From NCBI RefSeq assembly GCF_000472925.1, contig NZ_AXAS01000009.1, positions 62,001 through 126,000 on the forward strand: a stretch of DNA of 64,000 nt, in the 5' to 3' direction. A model generated the notes under the pieces. That model had not been told where the DNA came from. It did not search any database and saw only the letters and a list, made by a program, of their open reading frames with translations. The position numbers and the translations under genes are program-made. The DNA is from Bradyrhizobium sp. Ec3.3. GTDB lineage: Bacteria > Pseudomonadota > Alphaproteobacteria > Rhizobiales > Xanthobacteraceae. Positions 31,079 to 39,585 of the stretch are shown here, one piece after another; position 1 is the first letter of the stretch, and every line of letters starts with the position of its first letter.

Positions 31079-31942
31079 ATGTCGTCCGGTTCGTCCGCGT
31101 CACCAGGATCTGATTCGAAGCGTCAACGCGTGCTCCCGGTTCCCAAGGCCGCGGCGAGCATGCGGACGTTCGACCCCGATTCCTCGATCGTGTCCGACAT
31201 CATTCCCTCGCCGAACTATGGCGAGCGCAACAAGGGCCGCCTGCCGGACATGATCCTGCTGCACTACACCGGCATGCCCGATGTCGAGGGCGCGCTGGCG
31301 CGGCTGTGCACGGCGGGCACCGAGGTCTCGGCTCATTATGTCGTGCTGGAGGACGGCCGCATCGTACAATGCGTGCCGGAGAGCAAGCGCGCCTGGCACG
31401 CCGGCGTCTCGTCATGGGCGGGCGAGGACGATGTCAATTCCTGCTCGATCGGCATCGAGATCGTCAATCGCGGCCATGATTGGGGCTATCCGGAGTTCCC
31501 GCTGCGCCAGATCGCTGCCGTGATCGCGCTCTGCCGCGGCATCATGCTCCGCCGCAAGGTGGCGCCGCACCGGGTGCTCGGCCACTCCGACGTCGCGCCC
31601 GCGCGCAAGAAGGATCCCGGCGAGAAATTCCCGTGGCACTCGCTGGCCAATTCCGGCGTCGGCCACTGGGTGACGCCGGCGCCGATCGTGCGCGGCGAAA
31701 GCCTGATGCTCGGCACCATCAGCGACGAAGTGCTGAGCCTTCAGCAGGCGCTCGCCAAATATGGCTACGGCGTCCCACTTACCGGCAAGTACGATGCGAC
31801 GACGATGGAGGTCGTCACCGCCTTCCAGCGCCACTTCCGCCCGGCGCGGCTGGATGGTGTCGCCGATCATTCGACGTTGTCGACATTGCAGACGCTGCTC
31901 GCGAGTTTGCCGGCCGAAGGCACGACCGTGGCGTCGAAGTGA
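31079..31942 (+). CDS. N-acetylmuramoyl-L-alanine amidase, AmpD/AmiD-type
   Basis: A 287-residue Amidase_2 enzyme cleaving the MurNAc-L-Ala bond, probably in cell-wall recycling. It carries the zinc ligands of the family (His in MILLHYTGM; His and Asp in HRVLGHSDVAPARKKDPGEKFPW) and a C-terminal peptidoglycan-binding_1 domain (LSLQQALAKYGYGVPLTGKYD). No signal peptide is seen, so it is probably cytosolic like AmpD, although the binding domain is more usual in AmiD-type enzymes. The ATG at 31079 is preferred over an in-frame TTG at 31067. It is divergent from the dcw cluster. Confidence 0.9.
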   Translation: MSSGSSASPGSDSKRQRVLPVPKAAASMRTFDPDSSIVSDIIPSPNYGERNKGRLPDMILLHYTGMPDVEGALARLCTAGTEVSAHYVVLEDGRIVQCVPESKRAWHAGVSSWAGEDDVNSCSIGIEIVNRGHDWGYPEFPLRQIAAVIALCRGIMLRRKVAPHRVLGHSDVAPARKKDPGEKFPWHSLANSGVGHWVTPAPIVRGESLMLGTISDEVLSLQQALAKYGYGVPLTGKYDATTMEVVTAFQRHFRPARLDGVADHSTLSTLQTLLASLPAEGTTVASK

Positions 31943-31950
31943 CGACGGAG

Positions 31951-32052
31951 CCGTCATTCCGGGGCGCACGAAGTGCGAACCCGGAATCTCGAGATTCTCA
32001 GGTGCGCAATTGCGCACCATAGTTCGATGCTTCGCATCGCCCCGGAATGACG
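31951..32052. repeat. Palindromic repeat, family C, copy 2
   Basis: Between the convergent ends of the amidase and sigma factor genes. Ends CCGTCATTCCGGGGCG and CGCCCCGGAATGACG are inverted; inside are GAATCTCGAGATTC and the palindrome GGTGCGCAATTGCGCACC. Closely similar to 57111-57212. Confidence 0.85.
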
Positions 32053-32055
32053 ATA

Positions 32056-33294
32056 CTAGTTGCTGAGCTCCCTCATCCTTCGCGCGTACAGCCTCCGCAG
32101 CGGCTCGAGCTGCGTCGCCGCGGTCGCCGCAACATAGGCCTCGCGCGCCTCGTCTTTCCGGTCGAGCCGTCGCAGCAAATCCGCGCGCACCGCGGGCAAC
32201 AGCTCATAGCCGTCGAGCCCGCCGCGCGCTGCGATCGCGTCGACGAGATCGAGCGCGCGTGCGGGGCCGTCGACCATGGACACGGCCGCGGCATGATTGA
32301 GCTCGATCACCGGCGACGGGTTGATCCGCAGCAGCACTTCGTAGAGTCCGGCGATCTGCGGCCAGTCGGTCTCCTCATAGCTCGGCGCCCGCGCATGGAG
32401 CGCAGCAATCGCCGCCTGCACGGCATAGGGCTGCGGTCGGCCGGGCACGCGCAGCGCATCGTCGACCAGACGCAACCCTTCCTCGATCTGCGCACGATCC
32501 CACAGGTCACGGTCCTGCTCTTCCAGCAGCACGATGTCGCCGGCCGACGTCTCGCGCCCGGCTCGGCGCGCATCGTGCAGCAGCATCAGGGACAGCAGGC
32601 CCTTGATACCAGCACGATCTGGCATCAGGCGCTCGAGCAGCCGGCCGAGCCGGATCGCCTCGATCGCAAGATCAGGCCGCATCAAATCTGCACCTGACGT
32701 CGCGACATAGCCTTCGGTGAAGACGAGATAGATGACGGCAAGCACGCCGCGTAGCCGTGGCTCCAGCGCGTCGCGCTCCGGCACCTCATAGGGAATGCCG
32801 GCGAGCCTGATCTTCTGCTTGGCGCGGACGAGACGCTGCCCCATCGCCTCCTCGCTGACGAGAAAGGCGCGCGCGACCTGCGCCGTGGTGAGCCCGCATA
32901 CCGTGCGCAGCGTCAGCGCGACTTGCACCTCCGGCGCGAACGCCGGATGGCAGCAGGTGAAGATCAGCCGCAGCATATCGTCGTCGAGCATCGTCGCCGG
33001 CTCGTCGGGCGCTTGCGCATTCGGCGCGAGCTCATGCACGAGAGCCTGCTGCTTGCCGCGAAACGCGACCTGGCGACGAATGCGGTCGATCGCCTTGTTG
33101 CGCCCGACATTGACGAGCCAGGCGCGCGGGTTGTCGGGAAGCTCAAGTGTCGACCACCGCTCCAGTGCAACCGCAAAGGCGTCCTGGAGTGCATCTTCAG
33201 CGAGATCGAAATCGCCGACGAGGCGGATCAGCGTGGCCAGCGCCCGCCCCGCCTCGTCGCGAAAAATCTTGTCGATGTCCGTGGACGAATTCAC
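32056..33294 (-). CDS. ECF sigma factor, ECF42-type with C-terminal extension
   Basis: A 412-residue sigma factor. Region 2 ([22 protein letters not shown] ... [20 protein letters not shown]) and region 4 ([32 protein letters not shown]) are followed by an extension of about 220 residues, helical and TPR-like (ending [24 protein letters not shown]). This architecture, and adjacency to DGPF/YCII proteins, is that of the ECF42 group, in which the extension replaces a classical anti-sigma factor. The start is GTG at 33294; it overlaps the upstream YCII stop as GTGA. Its own promoter is probably upstream of the YCII genes. Confidence 0.9.
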   Translation of the reverse strand: MNSSTDIDKIFRDEAGRALATLIRLVGDFDLAEDALQDAFAVALERWSTLELPDNPRAWLVNVGRNKAIDRIRRQVAFRGKQQALVHELAPNAQAPDEPATMLDDDMLRLIFTCCHPAFAPEVQVALTLRTVCGLTTAQVARAFLVSEEAMGQRLVRAKQKIRLAGIPYEVPERDALEPRLRGVLAVIYLVFTEGYVATSGADLMRPDLAIEAIRLGRLLERLMPDRAGIKGLLSLMLLHDARRAGRETSAGDIVLLEEQDRDLWDRAQIEEGLRLVDDALRVPGRPQPYAVQAAIAALHARAPSYEETDWPQIAGLYEVLLRINPSPVIELNHAAAVSMVDGPARALDLVDAIAARGGLDGYELLPAVRADLLRRLDRKDEAREAYVAATAATQLEPLRRLYARRMRELSN

Positions 33295-33641
33295 TTGTAG
33301 ATCATGACCGGCCGGACTTCGATCGAACCGTCCCGGGCTCCGGGAATCCGCGCAGCCAGCGCAATCGCGGCGTCGAGATCCTTGGCCTCGACCAGATAGT
33401 AGCCACCGAGTTGCTCTCGCGTCTCCGCGAACGGACCATCGGTCGTCATGATCTTGCCGTCGCGCACGCGCACGGTTGTCGCCGTCGTGGTCGGCTGCAG
33501 CCCGTCGCCCGCCTTGAAATTTCCGCTCTGGATGATGGACTGGGTATAGGCGCCATACTCCGCCGATACCTTCTGTCGGTCCTCGGGCGTCATCTTGGTC
33601 AGTTCAGCTTCGTTTCGATAGATCAGCAGCAGATACTGCAT
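33291..33641 (-). CDS. YCII/DGPF-domain protein, copy 1
   Basis: A 116-residue cytosolic protein of the YCII-related family. Sequence starts [16 protein letters not shown] and carries the DGPF motif in [23 protein letters not shown]. Function is unknown; these proteins are characteristic partners of ECF42 sigma factors. By hand alignment, about 101 of 116 residues are identical to the neighbour at 33767-34117, so this is a recent tandem duplication. The stop overlaps the sigma factor start (GTGA). Confidence 0.9.
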   Translation of the reverse strand: MQYLLLIYRNEAELTKMTPEDRQKVSAEYGAYTQSIIQSGNFKAGDGLQPTTTATTVRVRDGKIMTTDGPFAETREQLGGYYLVEAKDLDAAIALAARIPGARDGSIEVRPVMIYK

Positions 33642-33679
33642 TGCTCACTCCTGTTGCTCGGCTTGATCGCCGACATCCA

Positions 33680-33706
33680 GTCGAACGGCGCCGACATCAA
33701 ACGACA
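33680..33706 (-). promoter_or_regulatory. Candidate ECF42-type promoter, copy 1
   Basis: On the minus strand, TGTCGT and CGAC are separated by 17 bases, about 40 bases before the YCII copy 1 start. The same two words with the same spacing occur before copy 2. From memory, ECF42 promoters have a TGTCGA-like -35 and a CG(A/T)C-like -10; this match is an inference. Confidence 0.45.
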
Positions 33707-33766
33707 TCTTCCCAATTTTTTTCGCGCTGGGCGAAGCGATATCGCCTTCGATGCCGGTGAACGAGA

Positions 33767-34117
33767 TCACTTGTAGACCATGACCGGTCTGACTTCGATC
33801 GACCCGTCCCTGGCTCCGGGAATCCGCGCGGCCATTGCGATCGCGGCGTCGAGATCCTTGGCGTCGACGAAGTAGTAACCGCCGAGTTGCTCACGGGTCT
33901 CCGCGAAAGGACCATCGGTCGTCAGTATCTTGCCATCGCGAACGCGAACGGTGGTCGCGGTCGTGGTGGGCTGCAGCCCGTCGCCGGCCTTGAAATTGCC
34001 GCTCTGAACGATGGACTGGGTATACGCGCCGTACTCCGCCAACAGCTTCTGGTAGTCCGCAGGGTCCATCCTGCCCTGTTGAGCTTCGTTCCGGTAGATC
34101 AGCAGCAGATACTGCAT
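33767..34117 (-). CDS. YCII/DGPF-domain protein, copy 2
   Basis: A 116-residue paralogue of the protein at 33291-33641. It has the same start ([12 protein letters not shown]) and DGPF motif ([23 protein letters not shown]), with most differences in residues 13-26. It ends 125 bases upstream of copy 1. About 80 bases before each copy are also alike (CCTGTTGCTCGGCT.GAT.GCCGACATCC.GTCGAACGG read on the plus strand), so the duplication unit includes the promoter region. Confidence 0.9.
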   Translation of the reverse strand: MQYLLLIYRNEAQQGRMDPADYQKLLAEYGAYTQSIVQSGNFKAGDGLQPTTTATTVRVRDGKILTTDGPFAETREQLGGYYFVDAKDLDAAIAMAARIPGARDGSIEVRPVMVYK

Positions 34118-34155
34118 CGCTTACTCCTGTTGCTCGGCTGGATTGCCGACATCCG

Positions 34156-34182
34156 GTCGAACGGGGCTCACGGCCAACGACA
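34156..34182 (-). promoter_or_regulatory. Candidate ECF42-type promoter, copy 2
   Basis: On the minus strand, TGTCGT, 17 bases, CGAC, placed about 40 bases before YCII copy 2. It is identical in words and spacing to the site at 33680-33706 while part of the spacer differs, which fits selection for a promoter. Confidence 0.45.
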
Positions 34183-34263
34183 TCTTCAGGATAAATTATT
34201 TTCCCATGTCGTGCGGAACGATATCGCCTTGACGAAACCGTCATAAATGCCCATTGCGTACAC

Positions 34264-34693
34264 CGTCAGTCGGCCGGACGGCCGCCCCTGCAAGTGCCGA
34301 AAGGCCGCCGGGGAGGAAAGTCCGGGCTCCATTGACATGCGGTGCCGGATAACGTCCGGCGAGGGCGACCTCAGGGAAAGTGCCACAGAGAACGAACCGC
34401 CTCGCTTCGCCTTCGGGCTTGGTGGGGCAAGGGTGAAAAGGTGCGGTAAGAGCGCACCGCGGTTCCGGCAACGGAGCCGGCATGGCAAACCCCACCGGGA
34501 GCAAAACCGAATAGGGACGGCTTAAGCGGGCTGTTCGCGCAAGCGATAACGCCGCGGGGCGATGTCAGGCCCGCCGTCCGGGTAGGTTGCTCGAGGCAAT
34601 GTGCAAACATTGCCCCAGAGGAATGGCCGTCACGTATCGCCTGCGCAAGCAGGCGGTGCCCTACAGAACCCGGCTTACAGGCCGGCTGATGTT
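34264..34693 (+). ncRNA. rnpB: RNase P RNA (type A)
   Basis: The RNA catalytic subunit of RNase P, which trims tRNA 5' ends. The universally conserved words are present in order: GGAGGAAAGTCCGGGCTCC near 34311 (CR-I), the P4-region ACAGAA and a closing arm pairing the 5' CGGCCGG with CCGGCTTACAGGCCGGCTGA near 34665-34690. Length about 430 is normal for alphaproteobacterial type A RNase P RNA. Ends are approximate. It is followed by a strong hairpin. Confidence 0.93.
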
Positions 34694-34702
34694 CTAAAGC
34701 GC

Positions 34703-34742
34703 GAGGGGTTCGATGCTGACGCATCGGACCCCTCACCATTTT
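34703..34742 (+). terminator. Terminator after rnpB
   Basis: GAGGGGTTCGATGC and GCATCGGACCCCTC form a 14-base stem with one G-T type mismatch and a TGAC loop, followed by ACCATTTT. It starts 10 bases after the rnpB end. Confidence 0.8.
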
Positions 34743-34751
34743 CGCCACCGC

Positions 34752-34785
34752 CATTCCACATTGTGCAATTGCGCAATGTGGAATG
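34752..34785. repeat. Perfect inverted repeat between convergent genes
   Basis: CATTCCACATTG and CAATGTGGAATG are perfect 12-base arms around TGCAATTGCG, between rnpB and the convergent hydrolase gene. It may act as a terminator for the minus-strand gene or be a minimal family C-like element, because CATTCC...GGAATGAC and TGCGCAATTGCGCA-like words are shared with the family C copies. Confidence 0.6.
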
Positions 34786-34795
34786 ACAGCGAGAG

Positions 34796-35524
34796 CTATT
34801 CGACGATCTTCGCCAACACGTCCATCAGCGCCTCCGGCGCAGTGACGTTCGGTGCGTGGCTGGCGTCGAGCTCGAAATAGCGCCAGCCGGCTTCGCTCTT
34901 CGTGCGCCTGGCGAATTGCCCGAACACGTCGCCCGGCGGAATGCGCGTGCAGTAGATGTAGCTGCGCGGCATCGCCGGCTCGCCATGCTCAAGCTTCAGC
35001 TTCGTCTCGAAGCATTTGACTGGCATGCTGACGCGGCGCGCGTTGAGCCAGTCGAGATCGGCTTGCGGCGTATCGGGCGGCGGCGGGTTGGGCGGGATGC
35101 GGTAGCCGTCGCCTGCGGCCGCGGCTTTTCGCATCGGCTCGCGCCCCTGCTCGTTGAGATCGAACAGCGACTGGCCGTCGCGCGGCACGAAGGCGTCGAG
35201 ATAGATCAGTTGCGCGATGCGATCGCGTGCGCGATCGGCAACGCCAGTCGCGACCATGCCGCCATAGCTGTGGCCGAGCAGCACGACGTCGCTGAGGTCC
35301 TCGAACTTGATGACGTTGACGATGTCCTGCAGATGCGTCTCCAGGTCGATCGAAGGATTTGCGAGATGCGATCGCTCGCCGAGACCGGTGTAGGTCGGCG
35401 CCACCAGGCGATGACCCGCCTGCGCCATAAGCCGATGCATCTTCTTCCAGGCCCACCCGCCGGACCAGGCGCCATGACAGAGCAGGAAGGTTTTGGGCGA
35501 GCGTGCGGTCATCGGCGTTTCCAT
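34796..35524 (-). CDS. Alpha/beta hydrolase (esterase-like)
   Basis: A 242-residue cytosolic alpha/beta hydrolase of the AB_hydrolase_6 / plant methylesterase-like group. It starts with FLLCHGAWSGGWAWKK (oxyanion region), and the nucleophile elbow is GHSYGGMVATG (Ser). An acidic residue (YLDAF) and a late His (DASHAPNVTAPEALMDVL) complete the triad. The start at 35524 (METPMTARS) is chosen; an alternative ATG lies at 35512. A longer open frame upstream only runs antisense through the DUF983 gene and is rejected. Substrate unknown. Confidence 0.88.
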   Translation of the reverse strand: METPMTARSPKTFLLCHGAWSGGWAWKKMHRLMAQAGHRLVAPTYTGLGERSHLANPSIDLETHLQDIVNVIKFEDLSDVVLLGHSYGGMVATGVADRARDRIAQLIYLDAFVPRDGQSLFDLNEQGREPMRKAAAAGDGYRIPPNPPPPDTPQADLDWLNARRVSMPVKCFETKLKLEHGEPAMPRSYIYCTRIPPGDVFGQFARRTKSEAGWRYFELDASHAPNVTAPEALMDVLAKIVE

Positions 35525-35588
35525 CGTTTCTTGTTTGGTGCGATGGAGTGTACCGGCCGACCGCGCGATGTAAACGTCGCGACGCGCT

Positions 35589-36029
35589 TCAGGCAGCGCG
35601 CGCTGCGGGTTTAGCCTTGACCAGCGCCGGCGCGAGTTGGCCGGCTTCGCGGCGCCGCTTGGCCTCCTCGAAGCCGTGCATGCCGACCTGCCATTGCAGG
35701 CCGACGATGGCGCCCTTGGTCGGCTGCAACAAAGCGAGCGAAGCAAACAGCGTCACCGGCAGCCACACTGCCAATTGCAGCCAGACCGGCGGTGCATAAG
35801 CCGTCTCGATCGCGAGGATCGCCGGCACCACGAGATGGCCGACCAGGACGATCACAAGATAGGCCGGGAAATCATCGGCGCGGTGGTGAAAGAGCTCCTC
35901 GCCGCAGACGTCGCAACTGTCGGCGACTTTCAGGAAGCGCTTGAACGCATGGCCCTCGCCGCAATGCGGGCACCTGCCGCAAAAACCCCGCCACATTGCC
36001 TTCGCCAGAGAGACTGAACCGGTCGCCAT
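35589..36029 (-). CDS. DUF983 zinc-ribbon membrane protein
   Basis: A 146-residue inner-membrane protein of unknown function. An N-terminal zinc ribbon (CGRCPHCGEG ... SCDVCGEEL) is followed by two membrane helices (YLVIVLVGHLVVPAILAIE and LQLAVWLPVTLFASLALL) and a basic C-terminus. This is the DUF983 pattern. The start at 36029 has a good Shine-Dalgarno (AGGAAGAGG). It is read divergently from a MocR-type regulator with a direct-repeat operator candidate between them. Confidence 0.88.
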   Translation of the reverse strand: MATGSVSLAKAMWRGFCGRCPHCGEGHAFKRFLKVADSCDVCGEELFHHRADDFPAYLVIVLVGHLVVPAILAIETAYAPPVWLQLAVWLPVTLFASLALLQPTKGAIVGLQWQVGMHGFEEAKRRREAGQLAPALVKAKPAARAA

Positions 36030-36053
36030 GACCACACCTCTTCCTTTCCAACG

Positions 36054-36084
36054 ATCCATACAATAATATCTTGCATCCATACAT
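36054..36084. promoter_or_regulatory. Direct-repeat operator candidate for MocR-type regulator
   Basis: ATCCATACAA at 36054 and ATCCATACAT at 36075 are direct repeats with a 21-base period (two helical turns) in the 78-base gap between the DUF983 and MocR-type genes. MocR-family regulators such as PdxR are known to bind direct repeats spaced this way. Assignment to this regulator is inference. Confidence 0.55.
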
Positions 36085-36107
36085 TCAAACAAAACGGCCG
36101 GACTTGC

Positions 36108-37484
36108 ATGGATTGGGTCCCTACAATCGCCGAGCTCAGCGGCCCGCGCTATCAGCGCATCGTCGAGGCCATGGAGGCCGACATCGCCGCAGGAAGGCTG
36201 GTGCGCGGCCAGCAATTGCCGACGCAGCGCGCGCTGGCGAAAGCGCTGGGCATCGATCTCACGACGGTGACGCGCGCCTATACCGAGGCGCGGCGGCGCG
36301 GAATTTTGGAAGCGCGGGTCGGACAGGGCTCGTTCGTCTCGGAGACCAGCGCGCGACGAACGGTCGACCTGCCGCATCCGGTCACGATAGATCTGTCGAT
36401 GAACGTGCCGCCGCATCCACTGGAGGCGCAGCTCGACGAACGCATCCTTGCCGGGCTCGAGGCGATCCGCGAGCAATCCGGCCTCACCGCCTATCTCAAC
36501 TACCAGCCACCGGGCGGCAGCGCGCACGAGCTCGATGTCGCGGCCAAGTGGATGCGCTCGCGCGTGCCCCATGTCCGTACCGACCGGCTCGTGATCTTTC
36601 CCGGCACGCAGACAATCCTGTTCAACCTCATGGCCTATCTCGTAGCGCCCGGCGATGTCGTGTTGACGGAAGCTCTAACCTTCCCCGGCATCAAGGCGGT
36701 CGCCGCACGATGCGGCATCAAACTGGTCGGTGTTGCAATGGATGAAGGCGGCATCCTTCCTGAGGCACTGGCCAGGGCGTGCCTAGAGCACAAGCCAAAG
36801 GCCGTGTATCTCATTCCGACGCTGCACAATCCAACGACAGCGACGCTCTCGGCCGAGCGGCGGAGCGCAATCGCAAAAATCATCCGCGATGCCGACACGA
36901 CGCTGATCGAGGACGATGCCTATGGCCTGCTGGACCGGTCGGCCTCGCCGATCGCCAATCTCATTCCGGAGCGGACTTATCTGGCGACCACGCTGTCCAA
37001 ATGCATCGCGCCGGCGCTGCGCGTGGCCTATCTGGTGACGCCCGACGCCGCCGCGCAGCAAACGATGCGCAGCTATCTTCAGGCGACCGTGCAGATGCCC
37101 GCGCCGCTCATGGTCGCACTCATCACCCATTGGCTCGAGACCGGAGTCGCGGACCGCATCATCACCGCGATCCGTAACGAGGCGATCGGCCGTCAGCAGC
37201 TTGCGCAGCGCGCGCTCAGGGGTTTTCAGTTCCTGGCCAAACCTGCCGCGCATCATCTCTGGCTGCGGCTGCCGGAGGGACGGAGCCGGACGGAGATATC
37301 AGCGCAACTGCTGCGCAACGGGCTTGCGGTCATCGCCAGTGACGCCTTCGTGGTCGGCGATCACCCGCCGCATGCGGCGCGACTATCGCTTGGCGCGGCG
37401 CGCAATCGCGCTGAGCTCGGCCAGGCGTTGCAGATTCTCCTCAGTGCGCTGCACAGACCGGTCGACGCCCGGCAGATCGTCTAG
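36108..37484 (+). CDS. MocR-type PLP-dependent transcription regulator / aminotransferase
   Basis: A 458-residue fusion of an N-terminal GntR winged helix (RYQRIVEAMEADIAAGRLVRGQQLPTQRALAKAL ... VTRAYTEARRRGILEARVGQGSFV) with a class I aminotransferase fold. The PLP site is retained: the NPTTA segment, the Asp of LIEDDAYGLL and the Lys in TLSKCIAPALRVAYLV. Such MocR proteins regulate transcription through PLP or amino-acid ligands; many are not enzymes. It is divergent from the DUF983 gene, whose expression it may control, and 30 bases upstream of the TauE/SafE exporter gene. Confidence 0.9.
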   Translation: MDWVPTIAELSGPRYQRIVEAMEADIAAGRLVRGQQLPTQRALAKALGIDLTTVTRAYTEARRRGILEARVGQGSFVSETSARRTVDLPHPVTIDLSMNVPPHPLEAQLDERILAGLEAIREQSGLTAYLNYQPPGGSAHELDVAAKWMRSRVPHVRTDRLVIFPGTQTILFNLMAYLVAPGDVVLTEALTFPGIKAVAARCGIKLVGVAMDEGGILPEALARACLEHKPKAVYLIPTLHNPTTATLSAERRSAIAKIIRDADTTLIEDDAYGLLDRSASPIANLIPERTYLATTLSKCIAPALRVAYLVTPDAAAQQTMRSYLQATVQMPAPLMVALITHWLETGVADRIITAIRNEAIGRQQLAQRALRGFQFLAKPAAHHLWLRLPEGRSRTEISAQLLRNGLAVIASDAFVVGDHPPHAARLSLGAARNRAELGQALQILLSALHRPVDARQIV

Positions 37485-37514
37485 TACACCGCCGATAACA
37501 ACAAGGACATTGGT

Positions 37515-38258
37515 GTGGATACGCTCAACTACGCGCTGTTGCTTTTTGGCGCATTGGCCGGCGGCTTCGTCTCGGGGCTGGCCGGCTTCGGCACGGCGCT
37601 GATGGCGCTCGGCATCTGGCTCTACGTGCTGCCGCCGTCGCTCGCCGTGCCGCTGGTGCTGATCTGCTCGGTGGTCGCGCAAGCCTCGACGCTGCCCTCG
37701 ATGTGGAAGAGCTTTGACCTCTCGCTGGTCTGGCCGTTCCTGATCGGCGGACTTGCCGGCGTGCCGCTGGGGACCATGATGGTCGCCCAGGCCGACCCAA
37801 AGGTGTTCAAGCTCAGCATCGGAGTGCTGTTGCTGATCTTTCCGACCGCGCTGTACCTCAACAAGCGGCCGCTCGCCTTCAAATTCGGCGGCAGGATCGC
37901 CGATGGCGCGATCGGCTTCGCCGGCGGAATCCTGGGCGGCCTTGCCGGGTTGTCGGGACCGCTGCCGATTCTGTGGGCCAACATCCGCGGCTGGAACAAG
38001 CATGAGCGGCGCGGCATCTTCCAGCTTTTCAATTTCACGGTGCTGGCGGCCGCGCTGGTGCTGCAGACGGCGTCAGGCCTGGTCGCGACGCAGGTGATCT
38101 GGCTCGCGCTGATTGCATTTCCGGGCACGCTGGTCGGCGCCTGGTGCGGCGCGCGCGTCTATCACGCGCTCAGCGACAAGCATTTTGGCGACGTCGTGCT
38201 CGGCCTGTTGTTCCTGTCGGGTGTCGGCCTGGTCTGGAACAGTGTAGGCGCGCACTAG
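37515..38258 (+). CDS. TauE/SafE family sulfite/organic anion exporter
   Basis: A 247-residue inner-membrane protein of the TauE/SafE (DUF81) family with about eight membrane segments. It starts LLLFGALAGGFVSGLAGFGTALMALGIWL and has the repeat-half motif GFAGGILGGLAGLSGPLPILW typical of the family's two-fold internal symmetry. Substrates of the family include sulfite and sulfoacetate; here it cannot be assigned. It follows the MocR regulator by 30 bases and is probably cotranscribed. Its stop codon interlocks with the stop of the convergent O-antigen-ligase-like gene. Confidence 0.9.
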   Translation: MDTLNYALLLFGALAGGFVSGLAGFGTALMALGIWLYVLPPSLAVPLVLICSVVAQASTLPSMWKSFDLSLVWPFLIGGLAGVPLGTMMVAQADPKVFKLSIGVLLLIFPTALYLNKRPLAFKFGGRIADGAIGFAGGILGGLAGLSGPLPILWANIRGWNKHERRGIFQLFNFTVLAAALVLQTASGLVATQVIWLALIAFPGTLVGAWCGARVYHALSDKHFGDVVLGLLFLSGVGLVWNSVGAH

Positions 38259-39514
38259 CGCTGGGCCTTGCACAGCGCCATGCCGCCGGCGACGCCGACG
38301 CCCAGCACATAGAGCCAGCCCTCGCTGAAATCGAACAGATGCGAGTTGAACAGCGAGGACAGGATATTTTGCAGGACGACCAGTAACCCGACCCAGCTCG
38401 CAAGCCCCGCGCCGCGGAACAGAGCGAGGTGCGCGAGCCACATCGCGTAGAGCACGATGACGCCGAGTGTGCCCCATTGCACCGCGACGTTGAGGGTCTG
38501 GTTGTGGGGATCGCTGACGATCTGCGCGCGCACGCCGCTCTCGCCGATCGCGGCGTGCTCGAACAACCCGCGGGTTGCGCCGGTGCCGTGCCCGAACAGC
38601 GGCGCGTCGGCGACGAAGCGCAGCGACTTCCGCCAGAACTCCAGGCGTGAGCCCATACCGCTGACCTCGTTCTCGACAGCGGTGCGCTCATAGTCGCCAC
38701 TGAACTTGTCGACCGTGGCGCGCAGATGTGGCGAGGCGCTCCAGAGCAGCAGCGCGGCCAACGCCGCCGCTGCTCCCAGAGCGAGCGCCGTCTTCAATCG
38801 CAGATGCAGCAGCGCAACCACCGCAATCAGCACCGGCAGGGTGACCAGCGCCGTGCGCGAGACCACCACGAACATCATGTTGGCGAGGAATCCGATCGCG
38901 AGCAGCGCCAGCAACGCCGCGACACGCGTTCGACCGGCGCGAAGTTGCGCCGCGACCGGATATGCCAGCGCGAGGGCGCAGAGCGCGAATTCCTGACTCT
39001 GGTCGATATAGTTGCGTACCGCGATCCCGCTCTCGACCTTGTAGGGCCCGCGCGACAGATAGAGCTTGAGCGACAGGCTGGGCTCGATCGCGACGGCAAA
39101 GGACGTCAGCAGCAACAGCATGCAGGAGACGAGGAACGCCGCGAAGACCCAGTTGCCATGGGGCCAGCGCTCGAACTGGTAGATCAGCAGCGGCAGCACC
39201 AAAAGCTTCGCCGATGGCGCGACCGCGTGCAGACGCTCCGGCCAGGACGCATCCGACCATAGCGTGCCGGCAAGGGCGAGGACGAACAGCGCGATCGGCA
39301 GCAGGCAGATCGGGCGGAGCAGCGAGCGCGGAAATTCCCGGAGGTCGATGAACGCGAAGGCGATCAGCCAGGCCGGGAGCGCGAAGATCACGCCGGTCGT
39401 CGTCCACGGCAACAGCAGCGCGATCAGCGCGACGAAACGGGCCGGCGTCCGGTAGCGCGCCACCCAGATCGCCGCGAGCCAGGAGGCCACCCGCCCGTTC
39501 GACGTTTCGCTCAT
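38255..39514 (-). CDS. O-antigen ligase family membrane protein
   Basis: A 419-residue polytopic protein with about 11-12 membrane segments and the Wzy_C/O-antigen-ligase signature: a long periplasmic loop carrying HGTGATRGLFEHAA and SDPHNQTLNVAVQWG, the DPHN(Q) region containing the conserved His of WaaL/Wzy proteins. It may join or polymerise surface glycans. The start at 39514 has a good Shine-Dalgarno (GAGGGG) and is preferred to a longer frame from 39574. It lies 71 bases downstream of the MATE pump gene on the same strand. Confidence 0.82.
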   Translation of the reverse strand: MSETSNGRVASWLAAIWVARYRTPARFVALIALLLPWTTTGVIFALPAWLIAFAFIDLREFPRSLLRPICLLPIALFVLALAGTLWSDASWPERLHAVAPSAKLLVLPLLIYQFERWPHGNWVFAAFLVSCMLLLLTSFAVAIEPSLSLKLYLSRGPYKVESGIAVRNYIDQSQEFALCALALAYPVAAQLRAGRTRVAALLALLAIGFLANMMFVVVSRTALVTLPVLIAVVALLHLRLKTALALGAAAALAALLLWSASPHLRATVDKFSGDYERTAVENEVSGMGSRLEFWRKSLRFVADAPLFGHGTGATRGLFEHAAIGESGVRAQIVSDPHNQTLNVAVQWGTLGVIVLYAMWLAHLALFRGAGLASWVGLLVVLQNILSSLFNSHLFDFSEGWLYVLGVGVAGGMALCKAQR

Positions 39515-39585
39515 GCCGTCCCCTCGCCTTCCCACGGCGTCAGCAAGTCTGCCGGAGCCGTGGTTGCGGGACAAGCCGGAGGAGC

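Noticed and set aside
34371..34754. Minus-strand open frame across the RNase P RNA gene
   Set aside because: It is antisense to a clearly structured RNA gene and has no homology-like features.
35525..35746. N-terminal extension of the alpha/beta hydrolase to 35746
   Set aside because: The extension overlaps the DUF983 gene on the same strand in another frame and is not alpha/beta-hydrolase-like; the start at 35524 fits the family.
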